From positions 11,532,001-11,596,000 of the forward strand of contig OZ316891.1 in the NCBI GenBank assembly GCA_973895155.1: a DNA stretch of 64,000 nt, given 5' to 3'. Under the pieces are notes generated by a model. That model was not told the origin of the DNA and searched no databases. It worked only from the letters and a program-made list of their open reading frames with translations. The translations under genes were made by a program, and so were the position numbers. This document shows, in pieces, positions 19,220 through 31,300 of the stretch (the first letter of the stretch is position 1; every line of letters starts with the position of its first letter). The DNA comes from Marsupella aquatica. Its lineage: Eukaryota > Marchantiophyta.

Positions 19220-22200
19220 TACACTTATGATAAAAAGTGCCAGCAAAACAATTACCCCTTCACAAAAGATGCACGGTCCCGATAAATTGAAATATCTACA
19301 ATAGATTTCATATCACATAGTCATGATAATAAGTGCCCGCAAACAAATTTAGACGAAGGCTAAGTGATCCCTACTGTAGTGTCTAGAGTCACACATTCTG
19401 GGCCAGTCACAATAAAGTAACATCTAGTGTAGCGTTCATTCCCATAATAAGTTCGCACAGCCCGTCTGGGCCAGTTGCGATACTGAACTAAAAGCCAACA
19501 AACATTCTCTCCTCCATCATTCTCTCAATCTCTCCGGTTCATTTGTCTCACCCTCTTCTATTTCCGTACGCAAGGACAGTACTATTGTACTTTTACGTAC
19601 ACTCATTGAGTTCGTCACTGAAGCCCGTACGATCATCCTGTTTGAGTTTATCTGAAATTTGTCCTCTCGTAAATATGCAACTTCTGAGCGTGAAAACACC
19701 ATTCAGACTACCGTAGCCAATGAGAATAGTATTTTTAGTTTCGGTGATTTTGAAACACAAATGTGACATGGAAATTTCTGAGATCTTGCACATTTTCTGA
19801 AGGTCTCCAACTGGTCCTGTGAAAAAATCCAAAGGCCCACATTTCTGAAAGCCTCTAACTGGTCCTGCTGGCAAAAGCCAAAGGTCCAGGGCTAGGAGCT
19901 GTCTTCAAGTAATCGGGCCTTTATGTGATCAGGTGACATGTTAGAAATGAGCAAGAGTTTAATGCGCACCCCCCTCCTGAGCCAGTCCTCAGGGAGGTAT
20001 TCTATGTTGCGAGCAAATAAGAAATTTTGATAATGAAGAGAATGTTATTAGCAAGACACTAATAGTTTCAAATTTCATTTGCTTTTTGGTGCCTTTTATT
20101 TTTTTTGTATTTTTTTCAAGACTCCACATGGCTAGCGAGCTCGTTAGCAAAAAAGGGAGTCCCCAAAAGGAATGTTACCAACCAGGTAGTTGGTAATGAG
20201 ACAGTTGGATGTAGAAAAATAAGGGTTATACATGAATGGACGGGATGTTACCAACCAGGTAATTGATAGCAAGGCAGTTGGATGTAGAAAAATAAGGGTT
20301 ATGTATGAATATTTTTTCTCGTGCCAATAAATTTTACTGTTTGCTCGTACCTTACAATTACAAGTCCTTAAAGAAAAACTTGTGGAGTTTGAAGGGCAAG
20401 GGCTGAAAGTTTTCTGGCAATGGTGGTCCCGACCTTTCACTCCGTGACTGAGACAGAACCAGCGACTTATACATATAATTTAACTGTGCATGAACACGGT
20501 TTGCCGTGCATTGTGCTCTTCGTAGTCACGTACGTACCTGCTCCACAACTCACCCTGCAAACTGCATGGCCTGCATATAGCTTCAAGAGTGCACACACAA
20601 CTTTCTGCTTCTGTCACTGCGCATCGCTTCGACACGATTTCTCCCCGTGACACTTTTTGTGTCACTGCGCAGCGCCTTGCTCTGAAGAATTTCTCTCTCT
20701 CTCTCTCAAGGATTTACCTTTGACGATGGTGAGTTGTGCAAATCTCCTGTAAACATCGAACATCGAGCACATTTGTTTGGGCTCCACAATTGAAGGCTTA
20801 CAAATCGCAGCCAAGGATTGGAAATTGCAAGCTGGCAAGGATTACAACTCTCTGCCAAGAAATGCAAAAATCGGTTGCTGCCAAGGATTTGCCAAGGATT
20901 ACAAATTCCTGGCTGCTAAGGATTATCACCCCTTCGAGCTGCCAAGGATTGCAAATCGCTGCCCATAATTAAAAATTGTTGCCCAATACAGAGTTTTACA
21001 AAAATCCATGACCAAAGAGTTCTTCTTCCCGTATATTGCCTTGTAAATCAGGCTCTGGAAACGACAAGACTGGACATGGAAGTGCTTGGGCTTATCACAT
21101 GTCACAGGGGCACAGATTCTGTGTAGATTTGGCTGGCACTTTTTATCAACAATCTAGGTCTGCTAAGGGCTGCTTTTTCTAAGACCTTGCACATGCTCGA
21201 CAGACTTATGGATTTAATTGGGTGGAGGGCATGTTGTCAAGAAATGGCTAATAAAAAGATAGAAAATTTCGGGACACGGTTGCCAAGATCTTCATGGTGA
21301 AAATAATTTACTCCAAAAGATTATTCCCCAATGTCCATAAACACTCCCAAAATAGCTGTTTTGTGGACCAGAAGTTTTGAGACCCAAACGTGTGAGAAAG
21401 ACGTCATAGAGTAAATCATTGAGGAGAAGAAGTTTTGTGGAGGTACTTAGTTAGCTAAACTCTTGAGCTCTATGTACAGTTTATACAAAGGAATGATATG
21501 CCAATATTGCTTTTGAAAAGGGTCCATCCTACGTGTTTGTAAATGTTGTTGTAAAGTGACCGGGGCTTCCTTTTCCGACTCCCCAACCCAAGAAAAGAGA
21601 GTAAATAAACTTTTGTGTTTCTTCCAGCAGAAAAGCCTTTTGAGTCTTTTTCAAGTGCATGGGACATTCAAGTTTTCACAAAATTAGAAAACACAATTCT
21701 GCTTCTGCAAAATTTAGAAGTTTGTGTCTACAATGTGATGGTACTCCACAAATTTGAAAATGTGCAATCATCATGTGTAATGTGTAGCAAGTTCTACTAA
21801 GGCAAATTATTGCATGCATCTATATCCATGTGACATATTTTCCAATTGTTTTGCTATTTAGATCCAATCTTTCATCTCTAAATTAGTAAGTGCCAAATTG
21901 AACACAACCTGCACTTTGTCTCAGACTAGAAAGTTAACTTTTGGCCACTAAACCCCGCTTGAATGGATTCTTGATCAAAAAGCCTAGGAGTAAAAAGCAA
22001 TTGCTAAGTGTCACGTGAAAACAACATTTATGCTGTCCACCTGAAAGGTCCACTTTTAACCATTTCCCCCACCCCTGAATGGGGGTTGGGATAGTTTTGC
22101 AGAGATGATCAAGTTTTGTAATCAATTCAGTCAAGCCAATTTTCCAGAACCCAAATTTACTCAGTTTAATTCGTCACAAGGGAGAAAAGTAGTCTTTACC

Positions 22201-24214
22201 CAAAAGAGTTTTGAGTACAACTAATTTTTTATTTTTTATTTTTAAAGAAATATACACATACTTTTTACAGAAAAAGGCCAAATAGAGTACAAAAGAAGAA
22301 ACAAGAGAGGGCCCAAGTGGACAAAACCAAACGCAAAAGAAGTGAACAAAAGGAAACCCCCTAAAAACCAAGAAAGAGGAACTAAAAGAAGTGAGCAAAA
22401 TGAAACCCCTAAAAACCAACAAAGAGGAACTAAAACTACCGCAAATGGACCGAGGTCCTCATCATACCTAGCAAATGTGGCAACAAGCTAGTGATCTACA
22501 TCAAGTGTCGAAACTAGATCGGCAAGTGGGACAGGAATGTCCTCTAGGGGGGCTAGCCGCTGCGGAGTCACACTAATGGAGACCTTAGATAGGGTCCTCC
22601 CTATCCTTTGCTCAACCTACAAACTGGAACTACCACTTGGATTACTTCTATGTACGTCCTCCACCTTCACCCTAAACTGCAGCAAATGACAAGTCTTGAA
22701 GTTGGACCGTAAATTGTCACCCCTCGTGATGTGGTCCCCGAAATGATTAGAAAATGATGCAGGAAATGAGAAGTCTGGATTGCCACTCCTTGTCGCGTAA
22801 AGTCTGGCCTCTGCCTAAATGCATGAGAATTGCCGTGCCTTGGCCTAAACCTGCCCTCGCCAAAACTCATGAGAAAAAGGTGACTCCACCAACATCCACC
22901 AGAAAAGTGTTCCACAATGTGACATGGTAAGATATGGCAGAGGAGGAATTGACCAGTCGGACATCTGAAAGGAGCTGATTGTATGGCAATTTTAGAGGGG
23001 GTCCCAACCTTGTGAAAACTTCCATTGGGGTCTATCAAGCATATAAGCACTCATCACACTATTGCACTAGATGTGGGTCATTAGCTAGCTTATCATTCTA
23101 TTGTTGTGCTAGATCGTTATGTCTTATTATTTTTTGTCTTTCCAGGTTTTAGAGTTTGCATTTGCCCTACTCTTTCTGAGTTAGTGTTGGTCCTCTCTGG
23201 AACTCTTTGGCTTATATTCTGTCATACTATTTGGCCTCAATTGGTCCCTTTTAGTCCTTGAAACTCGAAAGGTAAACCAGGCTGTGGTCAAAGGTTGGTG
23301 GTTGCAATTGGCTGAACACTTTGCATTTCAGTTCATCAAAAACTTCATACAATCTGGGCCCATTTGTGGGCCCCATCACAACAACAAAAAGTTCAGCCAA
23401 AAATGAAAAAGTTTGAGTGGATAGGCTAGAGACAGAAAGGAAGAATAACGAATCGAAAAGTTTTGATTCAAACCACACTACCACAGGGTATTGAATTTAT
23501 TCCTTGCATGGCTTCGGTTGTCCTCACACGACTCAGCATGCCGCTGTAGCCAAATAAATTACTGAACAAAAACGCAAATGCGAGAGAGGGCCATTAATGA
23601 CCATATCGATGAGGTGAATGGATCTTTACCTTAGCGCGGTGAAACCGTGATTTGAGCTCTGAGCGAGGCTCAGCAGTGTCCTTTCTATTGGATGAGTGCT
23701 TTTACGTTCTTACGGGTCACCAACGGCCACGCTATCTCCTCGACCTTTGAGGGGGCAATTCGTAGCCAGAGGCTGAGAGGCAGGTAGGAGTCAAGGGGTC
23801 GATACACGCCAGCAGCGGCAGCCATAATAAGGAGTGGCTAGAACGAAGTCCCTGATTAGAGTAGGGCCGGTGTTCGAACGGTGGGCCGGAGTCCAGAGTC
23901 CAGAGCCAAGACTGGTCTTCTGCACCATTAATCCTGAATCTCGACCTGACCAGAGTCAGAAAACTCAACCCCACGTGCAGACCCCCCATTGGATCAGCTC
24001 CAACAAACGGATCCAATGACCTCCCTTCAAAATTCGGATATTTGTTTTTGGAAGTAAAATCTAGTGTTGTTTTCTGTTTTTTTTTTCCAGTCACGGAACT
24101 GTATTGTAATTTTGGGAGTCCCATCAAAATTTACTCACGACACTAAATTTGAGAGCTATGAAAGTGACAGGGATAAAAAACTCGCAGCCCGTAGAAGGTA
24201 AACCTTTCGTATTT
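19220..24214. other. Intergenic stretch with several tandem repeats
   Basis: No gene is supported. Tandem repeats are present at 19,794-19,890 (period 48), 20,172-20,310 (period 73), about 20,790-20,970 (degenerate TGCCAAGGATTACAAAT words) and 22,338-22,437 (period 49). A CT run lies at 20,693-20,709. The minus strand of 22,200-22,440 reads toward an A-rich end like a LINE 3' tail, but too little is left to be sure. A minus-strand frame at 22,667-23,050 (127 codons) has no recognised motif. Confidence 0.5.
20172..20310. repeat. Tandem repeat, period 73 bp, two copies
   Basis: Units start ATGTTACCAACCAGGTA at 20,172 and 20,245 and share GGATGTAGAAAAATAAGGG. The second copy is slightly shorter. 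Each unit itself contains a short inverted repeat (TTACCAAC with GTTGGTAA in copy 1). Confidence 0.85.
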
Positions 24215-24342
24215 CATGAGTGGTGGGTGTTTTCAAAATAACCTGGAAAAGTTTTTAATGCAACTTCTCATTTCAGGAAAACTTTATGCATGATTTTCTC
24301 CTTTCATGTGACCTTTGGTTTGAAAAACATACACCACTCATG
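24215..24342. mobile_element. MITE-like foldback element
   Basis: CATGAGTGGTGGGTGTTTTC at the left (from 24,215) pairs with the complement of the right end (24,320-24,342, ending CACCACTCATG), with one small indel. The 128-base length, lack of coding and terminal inversion fit a small non-autonomous DNA transposon. No clear target duplication was found. Confidence 0.5.
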
Positions 24343-26100
24343 CATGGTTAGGCAGTTGGAAAAGCTGCACGGAAAACATGACAAACTTTGTGAATAGGTT
24401 TATACAGAAAAAATATAACTGGATTACATCCTTATAACCTTTAGGTGACCTCCCCAACATCCCCTTTGAGATAGAATGCAAGGAAAGTTTACCAGAAGGA
24501 AAGCTTAGACATAGGCTGCTTCTTCCAGATGAAAGGTTTGCTGGCAATAGTGATGTAGAAAGTGAGAAGAGCCAAAGAAAGGGGTAGTTGTAGCTTGCAA
24601 GCAAACAGGAAAAACATTCCTCACATCACCATACTTTTCTCTCATAGGAGGAAAAAATAAAATATACAGCTTGCATCACACAATACCTCTTAAAGAAAGA
24701 GGTCCTGCAGTCAGAATGCCAGATTTAGATACTATAACCAGGTTGGATTCCAATCATGGAGCTATGCATACAGCATTTTTTCAGAGGGAATTTGGGGAAT
24801 AGAAGGAACCCTGACTATGCACAATTCAATTCATTTGCAAGAACCTGTGTTCCCGCCTTGATTTGCCACATTCAATAGGTTACTACAAGATATCCCTGAA
24901 AAATCCAGCATAGGCTCCTAATTAGTGTTACTCACACTAACTTGAGATAAGAGATTCTTGGGCTTGACTCATGAATTAGTGTTACTCCCACTAATTCTCT
25001 GAGTGGAATGAGTTGCATTGGTCTCAAGAGTGGAAAAATAGTGAAAAAAACTATATTGAAAAATAGACAAGACTTCGTGTTAATTTGGATTTTTGACTTG
25101 ATTCAGGATCAGCCATATACTAACCCTGTCAGCAGAAGTAGGAAAAAACTATCGTGGGAAATGAGAACAAGTGTTACTTTGGACTCAAGATCATGCTCAC
25201 CAAAATTAAACACTAATTATAGTGAATACTGTAGCACCTTAGGGTGGCCTCACCAGATGTCTGGGCCCAGTGTACTCTTTTTAATATTCTCTCTGAAACT
25301 AAATTTGGACTACATAACAAGTGGCCATGGTTACAGTTGGCTTTACAAGGACCGGGGTCCATTAAAATATGGTGTTCATAAATCCTACATGGCAAAGAGT
25401 GGACCCCATAAATGCTAATGTGGTGTGCTTATTTTGACTAGAATGTTAGACCACCTTGAGAGGCAATCCATACATTTGCGAACTTGGGCTCCCTCAAAGC
25501 ATTTGGGTGATTAACCACGAAAGCCAATCTCGAGGGTAATTAATGTTAATCCGCATTGATTACCCTGTACGTGCTGCCTGCTTGTGCTGGACCTACAGTA
25601 ATTTAAGATTAAATACCTGGCATGAATACATATTGACATGAATTGGAGTAAAGCTCACTGGTAGCACAACTCAATTGGGGAGTGGGAGGTGCCAGATTTG
25701 AAGCCTACTGTCAACAAAAATGCTTTTTAACATTCACCTCACCCAAAAAGTGAGTATCATTCGCGCTAAGTAAAATTTGAAAAAATTGTGAGGGGACAGG
25801 CAGTAGGTGCGGGCAGGTGTACCACCCTCGAGAATGCCTTTCGACTTTCGTAGTGAATTTTGATGTGGGCAGGTGTACCACCCTCGAGAATGCCTTTCGA
25901 CTTTCGTAGTGAATTTTGATGTGGCTTTTCAGTTTGCTTTAATGCAAAAAAAGTCATAGATGCCTTTGGTCTTGTAATAAAGCCACCCTGAAGTACTTCC
26001 CACCCGAAGTGCCCAGCCGCCAAGATACCCCTAAATAATGGTTTTGTCATGAAGAGTTACACTTTCACTCCATTTCGCACCCAGAATTGACGCCGGCAGA
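24343..26100. other. Intergenic; one SINE-like segment and a perfect duplication
   Basis: No gene is supported; a plus-strand frame at 25,008-25,418 lacks motifs. Two copies of ATTAGTGTTACTCMCACTAA lie at about 24,921 and 24,974. At 25,650-25,707 a tRNA-like pair of words (box A-like AAGCTCACTGGTAGCAC, box B-like CCAGATTTGAAGCC) suggests a SINE head. A perfect tandem duplication is annotated separately. Confidence 0.45.
25811..25922. repeat. Perfect 56-bp tandem duplication
   Basis: Two identical 56-base units begin GGGCAGGTGTACCACCC at 25,811 and 25,867. Perfect identity implies a recent duplication or ongoing turnover. No coding role is seen. Confidence 0.93.
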
Positions 26101-28319
26101 ATTGCCCCCCAACCTCGCACCCTCCCTTTTGTGGCTTTCAGTGGGAGGGGCCGGGTTCCAGATACAGTAACTGTCACGGTGGAGGGGCTGGGTTCCAGAT
26201 AACTGTCTCAACTATACCGTGGTTGGTGCTGTGGCACTGTATAGTGCGCTGCAGTATTGTTCCTTTGGTCGGAAACCAGGCTCGCAGGAGGGGGGACAAT
26301 TGTCAGCAACTTTGAGGGTGCCAGAGGTCGATGAGTCATCGTCGCAAGGGCCTCTCTGTTGCGGCGCGTGTGTGGCCTCGCTACTGAAAGGGTGGGGGCC
26401 TGGCCTCGTGACGCCAATCCCCCTGGCCCTCTCGTTTGCTGGTCTTCTTCAAGTCGCTCGTGAACTGGGGGTCGTCCTGGTCGTATGTGAGGAGGACCAC
26501 TCGGCCCCACTGGACTTGGCGACGGTGGGGGGCTGGGGGCCAAGGCCGAGGCCCGTGGTCGACGGCTGGCATGATTGTGCCGTCCACGTATTGGAGATGC
26601 CGTTGGCTCATTCTGCCGTTCCTCCGTCGTTGGCTCATTCCATGCGCCCTCGATCAAACGTCGTTTGTTTGTTGCGATTTCTACTGTAAAGAGAGGAATG
26701 AAAGGAATGACCGAATGAGCGGAAGGGATGAATGAGGGTTTAGAATTGATGGTGTTTTTTAAATTCCGACAAGACCTACGAGGATGTTGGATGGCGGTGT
26801 TGCGGTGCTTGATGCTGCTGCTGGAGCAGTAGAGTACTGGAGTGGATGTAGTAGGAGGCAGGACGGTATCGTCGTTGGTGGTGGCGTTCTTGAATTCCGC
26901 GCTGGACGACAGGACGACATCCAGCATTGGGTTGTATGGGCAGAGACAGCTGGCAGCAGGAGCTTGTGAGAGAGGTACGATGGGGTGGAGGAGGAGGACA
27001 TGAGTGTGAAGGGAGAAGGCGGGGAACGGAGAAGAAGTATTAGAGAGAGGTGCTGTGAGAGCAGGAGAAGGACAAGGATTTCTCTTTTTGAGACCATAAT
27101 TATTTTCCTCCCGCTGGTCTTGCTCGGGAAACCTGTAAGGAGGACGGGGATCGGTTCCAACGTGCGTGGTCTTGCTCGGGAAACCTGTAAGGAGGACAGG
27201 GATCGGTTCCAACGTGCGTGTGCAGTGTTTGGAGTGATTATTTTTGGTTGTATCCTATCTTCCGCGAGTCTGGCTGTCCATCTGCCTGCGTGCTTGCTTG
27301 TGTGCCCGGCCGGCGGACTGCTCGATTATTATCGTCCTCCTCTGCCTCGTTGACTGGACTCACCTGGACACCCTGTCCTCCGGGTGTCTCAATACTTCCT
27401 CATTTGGCTCCGACGGATTTTGTAGTTCCGTGCCACCTTTCGCTGCCGGGTGAAGCTGGTACTGCATCTACTCTTTTCAGTCGCTAGATAGCGTGACAGC
27501 TCTTGAAGATCATAAGGAACCTCCTCTGCCTGACGCGGGCCTCGTTTCTCAAATTCATCAGTGCTTCACTTATCGTCGCCGCCGATCTCCATTTTGTAGA
27601 AGAGGGTGTATCGACTGACTAGGTGAGAGGCAAATTAACTCCCGGCTGAATGAGCTTGGAATTGCATCGAGATACTTATGCACGGTTCCAAATTTTGACG
27701 TGAAGTTTCTAATTCCCCGCTCAGTGAAGGTGGAAGGAGAGCAGGCTGGATGTGGGTTAAAGAGAGACTCGAGCCGTTCCTACTTTTCGGCGAAGCATTC
27801 GTGTGCGCTCAGTAAAGTGGAGGAGTTGCGAGAAGGTCGATCTTTGTTGCTAGTTGCAGCAGTCCCTTGATATGCGACCTGTAAGGCGTTGACATTTCGT
27901 ACAGTCGCTTGTCGACTGCACGTTGATTCGGTGAGTCAGCCATTTGTTGATCCACTCACTGAATCGCATCCCTCGACTGGATTGCCTTCCCCTTTGTATG
28001 GGTTGGAGAAGACATTGGACACCATGAATGACTATGCACAATGAATTGCACCGGGCTGGTGTGGACAAGAGATGACAACACAAAGCAGCAGATGGTCTCT
28101 GCGTTCTCTCACTGAAGATGCGGATGAAGATGTCCACCGAGATCATGGCATTTGCGGATTTCATAGCTATCAACGATTTTACTTTCTCTCGATGTCTTAT
28201 AATTGGAGTTGTCTGTAATGGACTTCGCTTGTCGTTGTGTGATTCGCACATACTGTTACGGTGGTACCTTTCGCGCTTTGCTAATGTGACTACATCTTTG
28301 GTACCCGCGCAGTTCCACA
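26101..28319. other. Upstream region of the SPX-MFS gene, GC-richer
   Basis: This stretch probably holds the promoter and 5' UTR of the following gene. It contains a long open minus-strand frame (26,208-27,212) and overlapping plus frames, but all are proline/serine-rich low-complexity text without domains. GAGGGGCYGGGTTCCAGATA occurs twice at about 26,145 and 26,183. A 52-bp tandem duplication lies at 27,116-27,219. No core promoter element can be assigned with confidence. Confidence 0.45.
27116..27219. repeat. 52-bp tandem duplication upstream of the SPX-MFS gene
   Basis: Units start GGTCTTGCTCGGGAAACCTG at 27,116 and 27,168 and differ at a single base (GACGGGGAT versus GACAGGGAT). Confidence 0.93.
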
Positions 28320-31300
28320 ATGGTGGGATTCGGGAAGAAATTAAGGGAGCGGCAAAATCCAGCATGGGAACAGTGAGCTCATACCCTTCCTAAAATTTTC
28401 GTGTGTTGTTAAAACTTGTAAATGACTGTACCTCAACAAAGCATTTTGTTTCTCAAAGCTCTTTGTCCGCTAGACCACCTGCCGTCAAATTAATGTGTAG
28501 CAAGGCTCTGCACAGAATCAGTTGCCACGTGTGCAAATGTTAGTTGTAGCCTTTGTCTAGGCTGCTGTTGTCGTGTTTTCTTGAGCAAACATTCATTGAA
28601 GGTGTCTGGGAAGTCCGGATTCTAAGTGCAGTCTCAGTTTCTCGCATCTGGCCAGTCATTAAAGCCATTCGTAAACGTTGACGAAGATCCCCATATCGTG
28701 GAAAACGCGACGCAAATAGTCAACAAAGGACTGAGGAAAATGTTCGTGTCCTAGTTATTTCGTTCTAAACTTTGCATTCTCGAGAAAAGTTATGAAGAGT
28801 TTGTCAGGGAGAAGCATTCTCGATTTCTCGTCATGAACTTTACTATCAGGAATTGTCTCGTCTCTGTTAGGTGGGAACCAGGTATTACACAGGAGCTTTT
28901 TGGATTAGTTTGCTATTTTGTGTCATGGATACTTTTGGTCGTGGTGCACAATTACCTCTACATTTGCTGCCAGTCCAAACCCCACAGCACCTTCATGCAC
29001 GTATCCGTCCATGTACAGTTAACTGTCTTTGCAAGAGGGCGCCTCTTGAACCGTGCTATTTCTCTCGTACTCCTGTTCCTGCTGTGCTTGTTGTGACGTA
29101 ACAATCGATTGGCTTCAGCGCATTAGTACATCTCGGCAGGTACTAGCATGCCGTCATGTTACTTTTTGAGAACATAGGACTTCATCAGAAATGCAGACTG
29201 CACGCTTGATACTAAATTGATGAAATGTCCGATTTGCAGGTACTACATTTCCTATAAGATAATGAAGAAGAATGTGAAGCGATATGGCGAGCAACTGGAC
29301 CGGAACAACGACCAACGTCAGCGTATTCTCAAGGAATTTTCAGTGATGCTGGATCGCCAGGTAATACTTTATGCTCGCAACTCCATATCTCAATTTTGGT
29401 GGTAACACGTAGTAAGGAATTCCCGCTAGCTTAGTTGCCTATGATTTTTGGTGGCCTTTTCTGTAACAAAATTGAGCCCAGCTTTTGAGTGTGACTTGTT
29501 TAGTTTACTGGTTAATGTCTTTTTGAGTTCATCTGTAGGACGAGAGTTTGCCTTCTCCTTATCACTCTACGACTGGCGGTTTATCGCGCTGATTATCATT
29601 TGTCTGACCAACAGGTTGAAAAGACGGTGTTATTCTTACTGGAAAGGCAAGGGCATCTTGCTCACCGCCTCGCTGAGTTGGGGACTAAGAGGCTTGAGCT
29701 TGCAGAAGCGGAAGATTGGGATGGGTCGGCGGATCTCCCTAATGCTTATCGTGCAGTAGGCAAGGACCTTCTGAAATTGCTGCATTTTGTGGAAATCAAT
29801 GCAACAGGGTTAAGGAAAATTCTGAAGAAGTTTGACAAACGCATAGGATACAGGCTCACAGATGAATATGTAGCTTCCCGCTCCAATCATCCTTACTCGC
29901 AATTGCAGCAGGTCTTCAGACATGTGGTGAGTTCTAGCAGTCTCTATGTCATCATGGGAGCGTCCCTCTCTCTTCGGCGTTAGCGGAACAAGGGAATTTA
30001 CTGAAGGAGAGAACATCTTGAGATTGATCTTTTCAGATTTTCCAATTCTGTCGGGGAGACCTGTTTTGTAGAGCGATTCCATAGAGGCGCTGGGATAGGT
30101 CAGATTTCCTTCGCTACTCTGTCGTCACTCCATAGTCCATAGTTTCCTCATCAAAGGCAGTGAGTTGAGGCCACCCATATCCCTGGTGAGCTACGTAAAT
30201 TAGCACCTCTTGACGACAATTTGTGAAGTTTAGAATCTTCTTCATTGTCAATTGAGCTATGGACGGCAAATATGTCGACGGGGGTTTGTGACGAACTGGG
30301 AGTTAATGTCATTTTGCTTAATGACAGGGCATTGGAGCGATGGTGGGTACAATGAGCCGTAACCTAGCAGAGCTGCAAAGCACCAAAAGTTCCCTCTCCA
30401 TATATGAAATCCCTTCAACTCAAACCTCATACCTTCAGGTAAACTTATTTTCTGTTTACGCAGTGCATACCTTCATGAGCCGGAATATCGTTTTACCTTT
30501 AAATTTTACTTTCTTCTTTTTGACCATGGTTGTTTCGCGTACGGGTCCTAATCCATATTGGGCCCGTCAAGTTCGCGTCGGGACCTCACGCGATAGCATG
30601 GAGAAGAACTCAAGCATGTAGATGTCTTCGAGATTTCTTAGAATGACAGGTCTCATACCTTGCATAGTATCTCCATCTTTCCCCGAGCCTTCGTTGCTCT
30701 GCAAACTGATGACCAGAAACGACTAAGTTGGTTATGATCTTTATCATTTCAGCTAACTTGGTCAATGTTTACAGGAACCGGTTATCGATGCAATCAAAGC
30801 CGCAGAAGAAAGACTCACAAATTCTACGAGCTTTTTAAGCTTCTTAGGCAACCATGCATTTATATTGCCGGAGGATCTTCCGAGGAGTACTTCAGACGAT
30901 GATTTCACGCGTTTCGAAGAGCAGTACGAGTTCATGTCTTTGGGTCTCAACCTAGCTAACACATTTTTGTACATGGTAAGGCTATCTGTTTAGTGCTGGG
31001 TACAGATTGAACTAGTCAGAAATGTTCTCAAACGCAACTTGCTGCACCAAGCTTACGACGCTGAATAAATGTCAAATCCTACTTCACTGGAGTTACATCA
31101 CATGATGTCACATCAACGACGGCTCTGGTCGATAAATACAAATATTTCAATTAGTAGAATTCCTAGGAGTTGAGACGGGCATCTTGTTTTGTGAAAGTTA
31201 ATCGTAAGGCAACACTGGAATTCATCGGGTAATTTACGTTGATCACTGTGAAAGGCGTTATATCCTGGTTTGTATTTACCGATGCTCGGCCGAATCTCTG

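Noticed and set aside
25008-25418. 136-codon plus-strand frame
   Set aside because: Composition is not protein-like, no motif, and it lies in a repeat-rich stretch.
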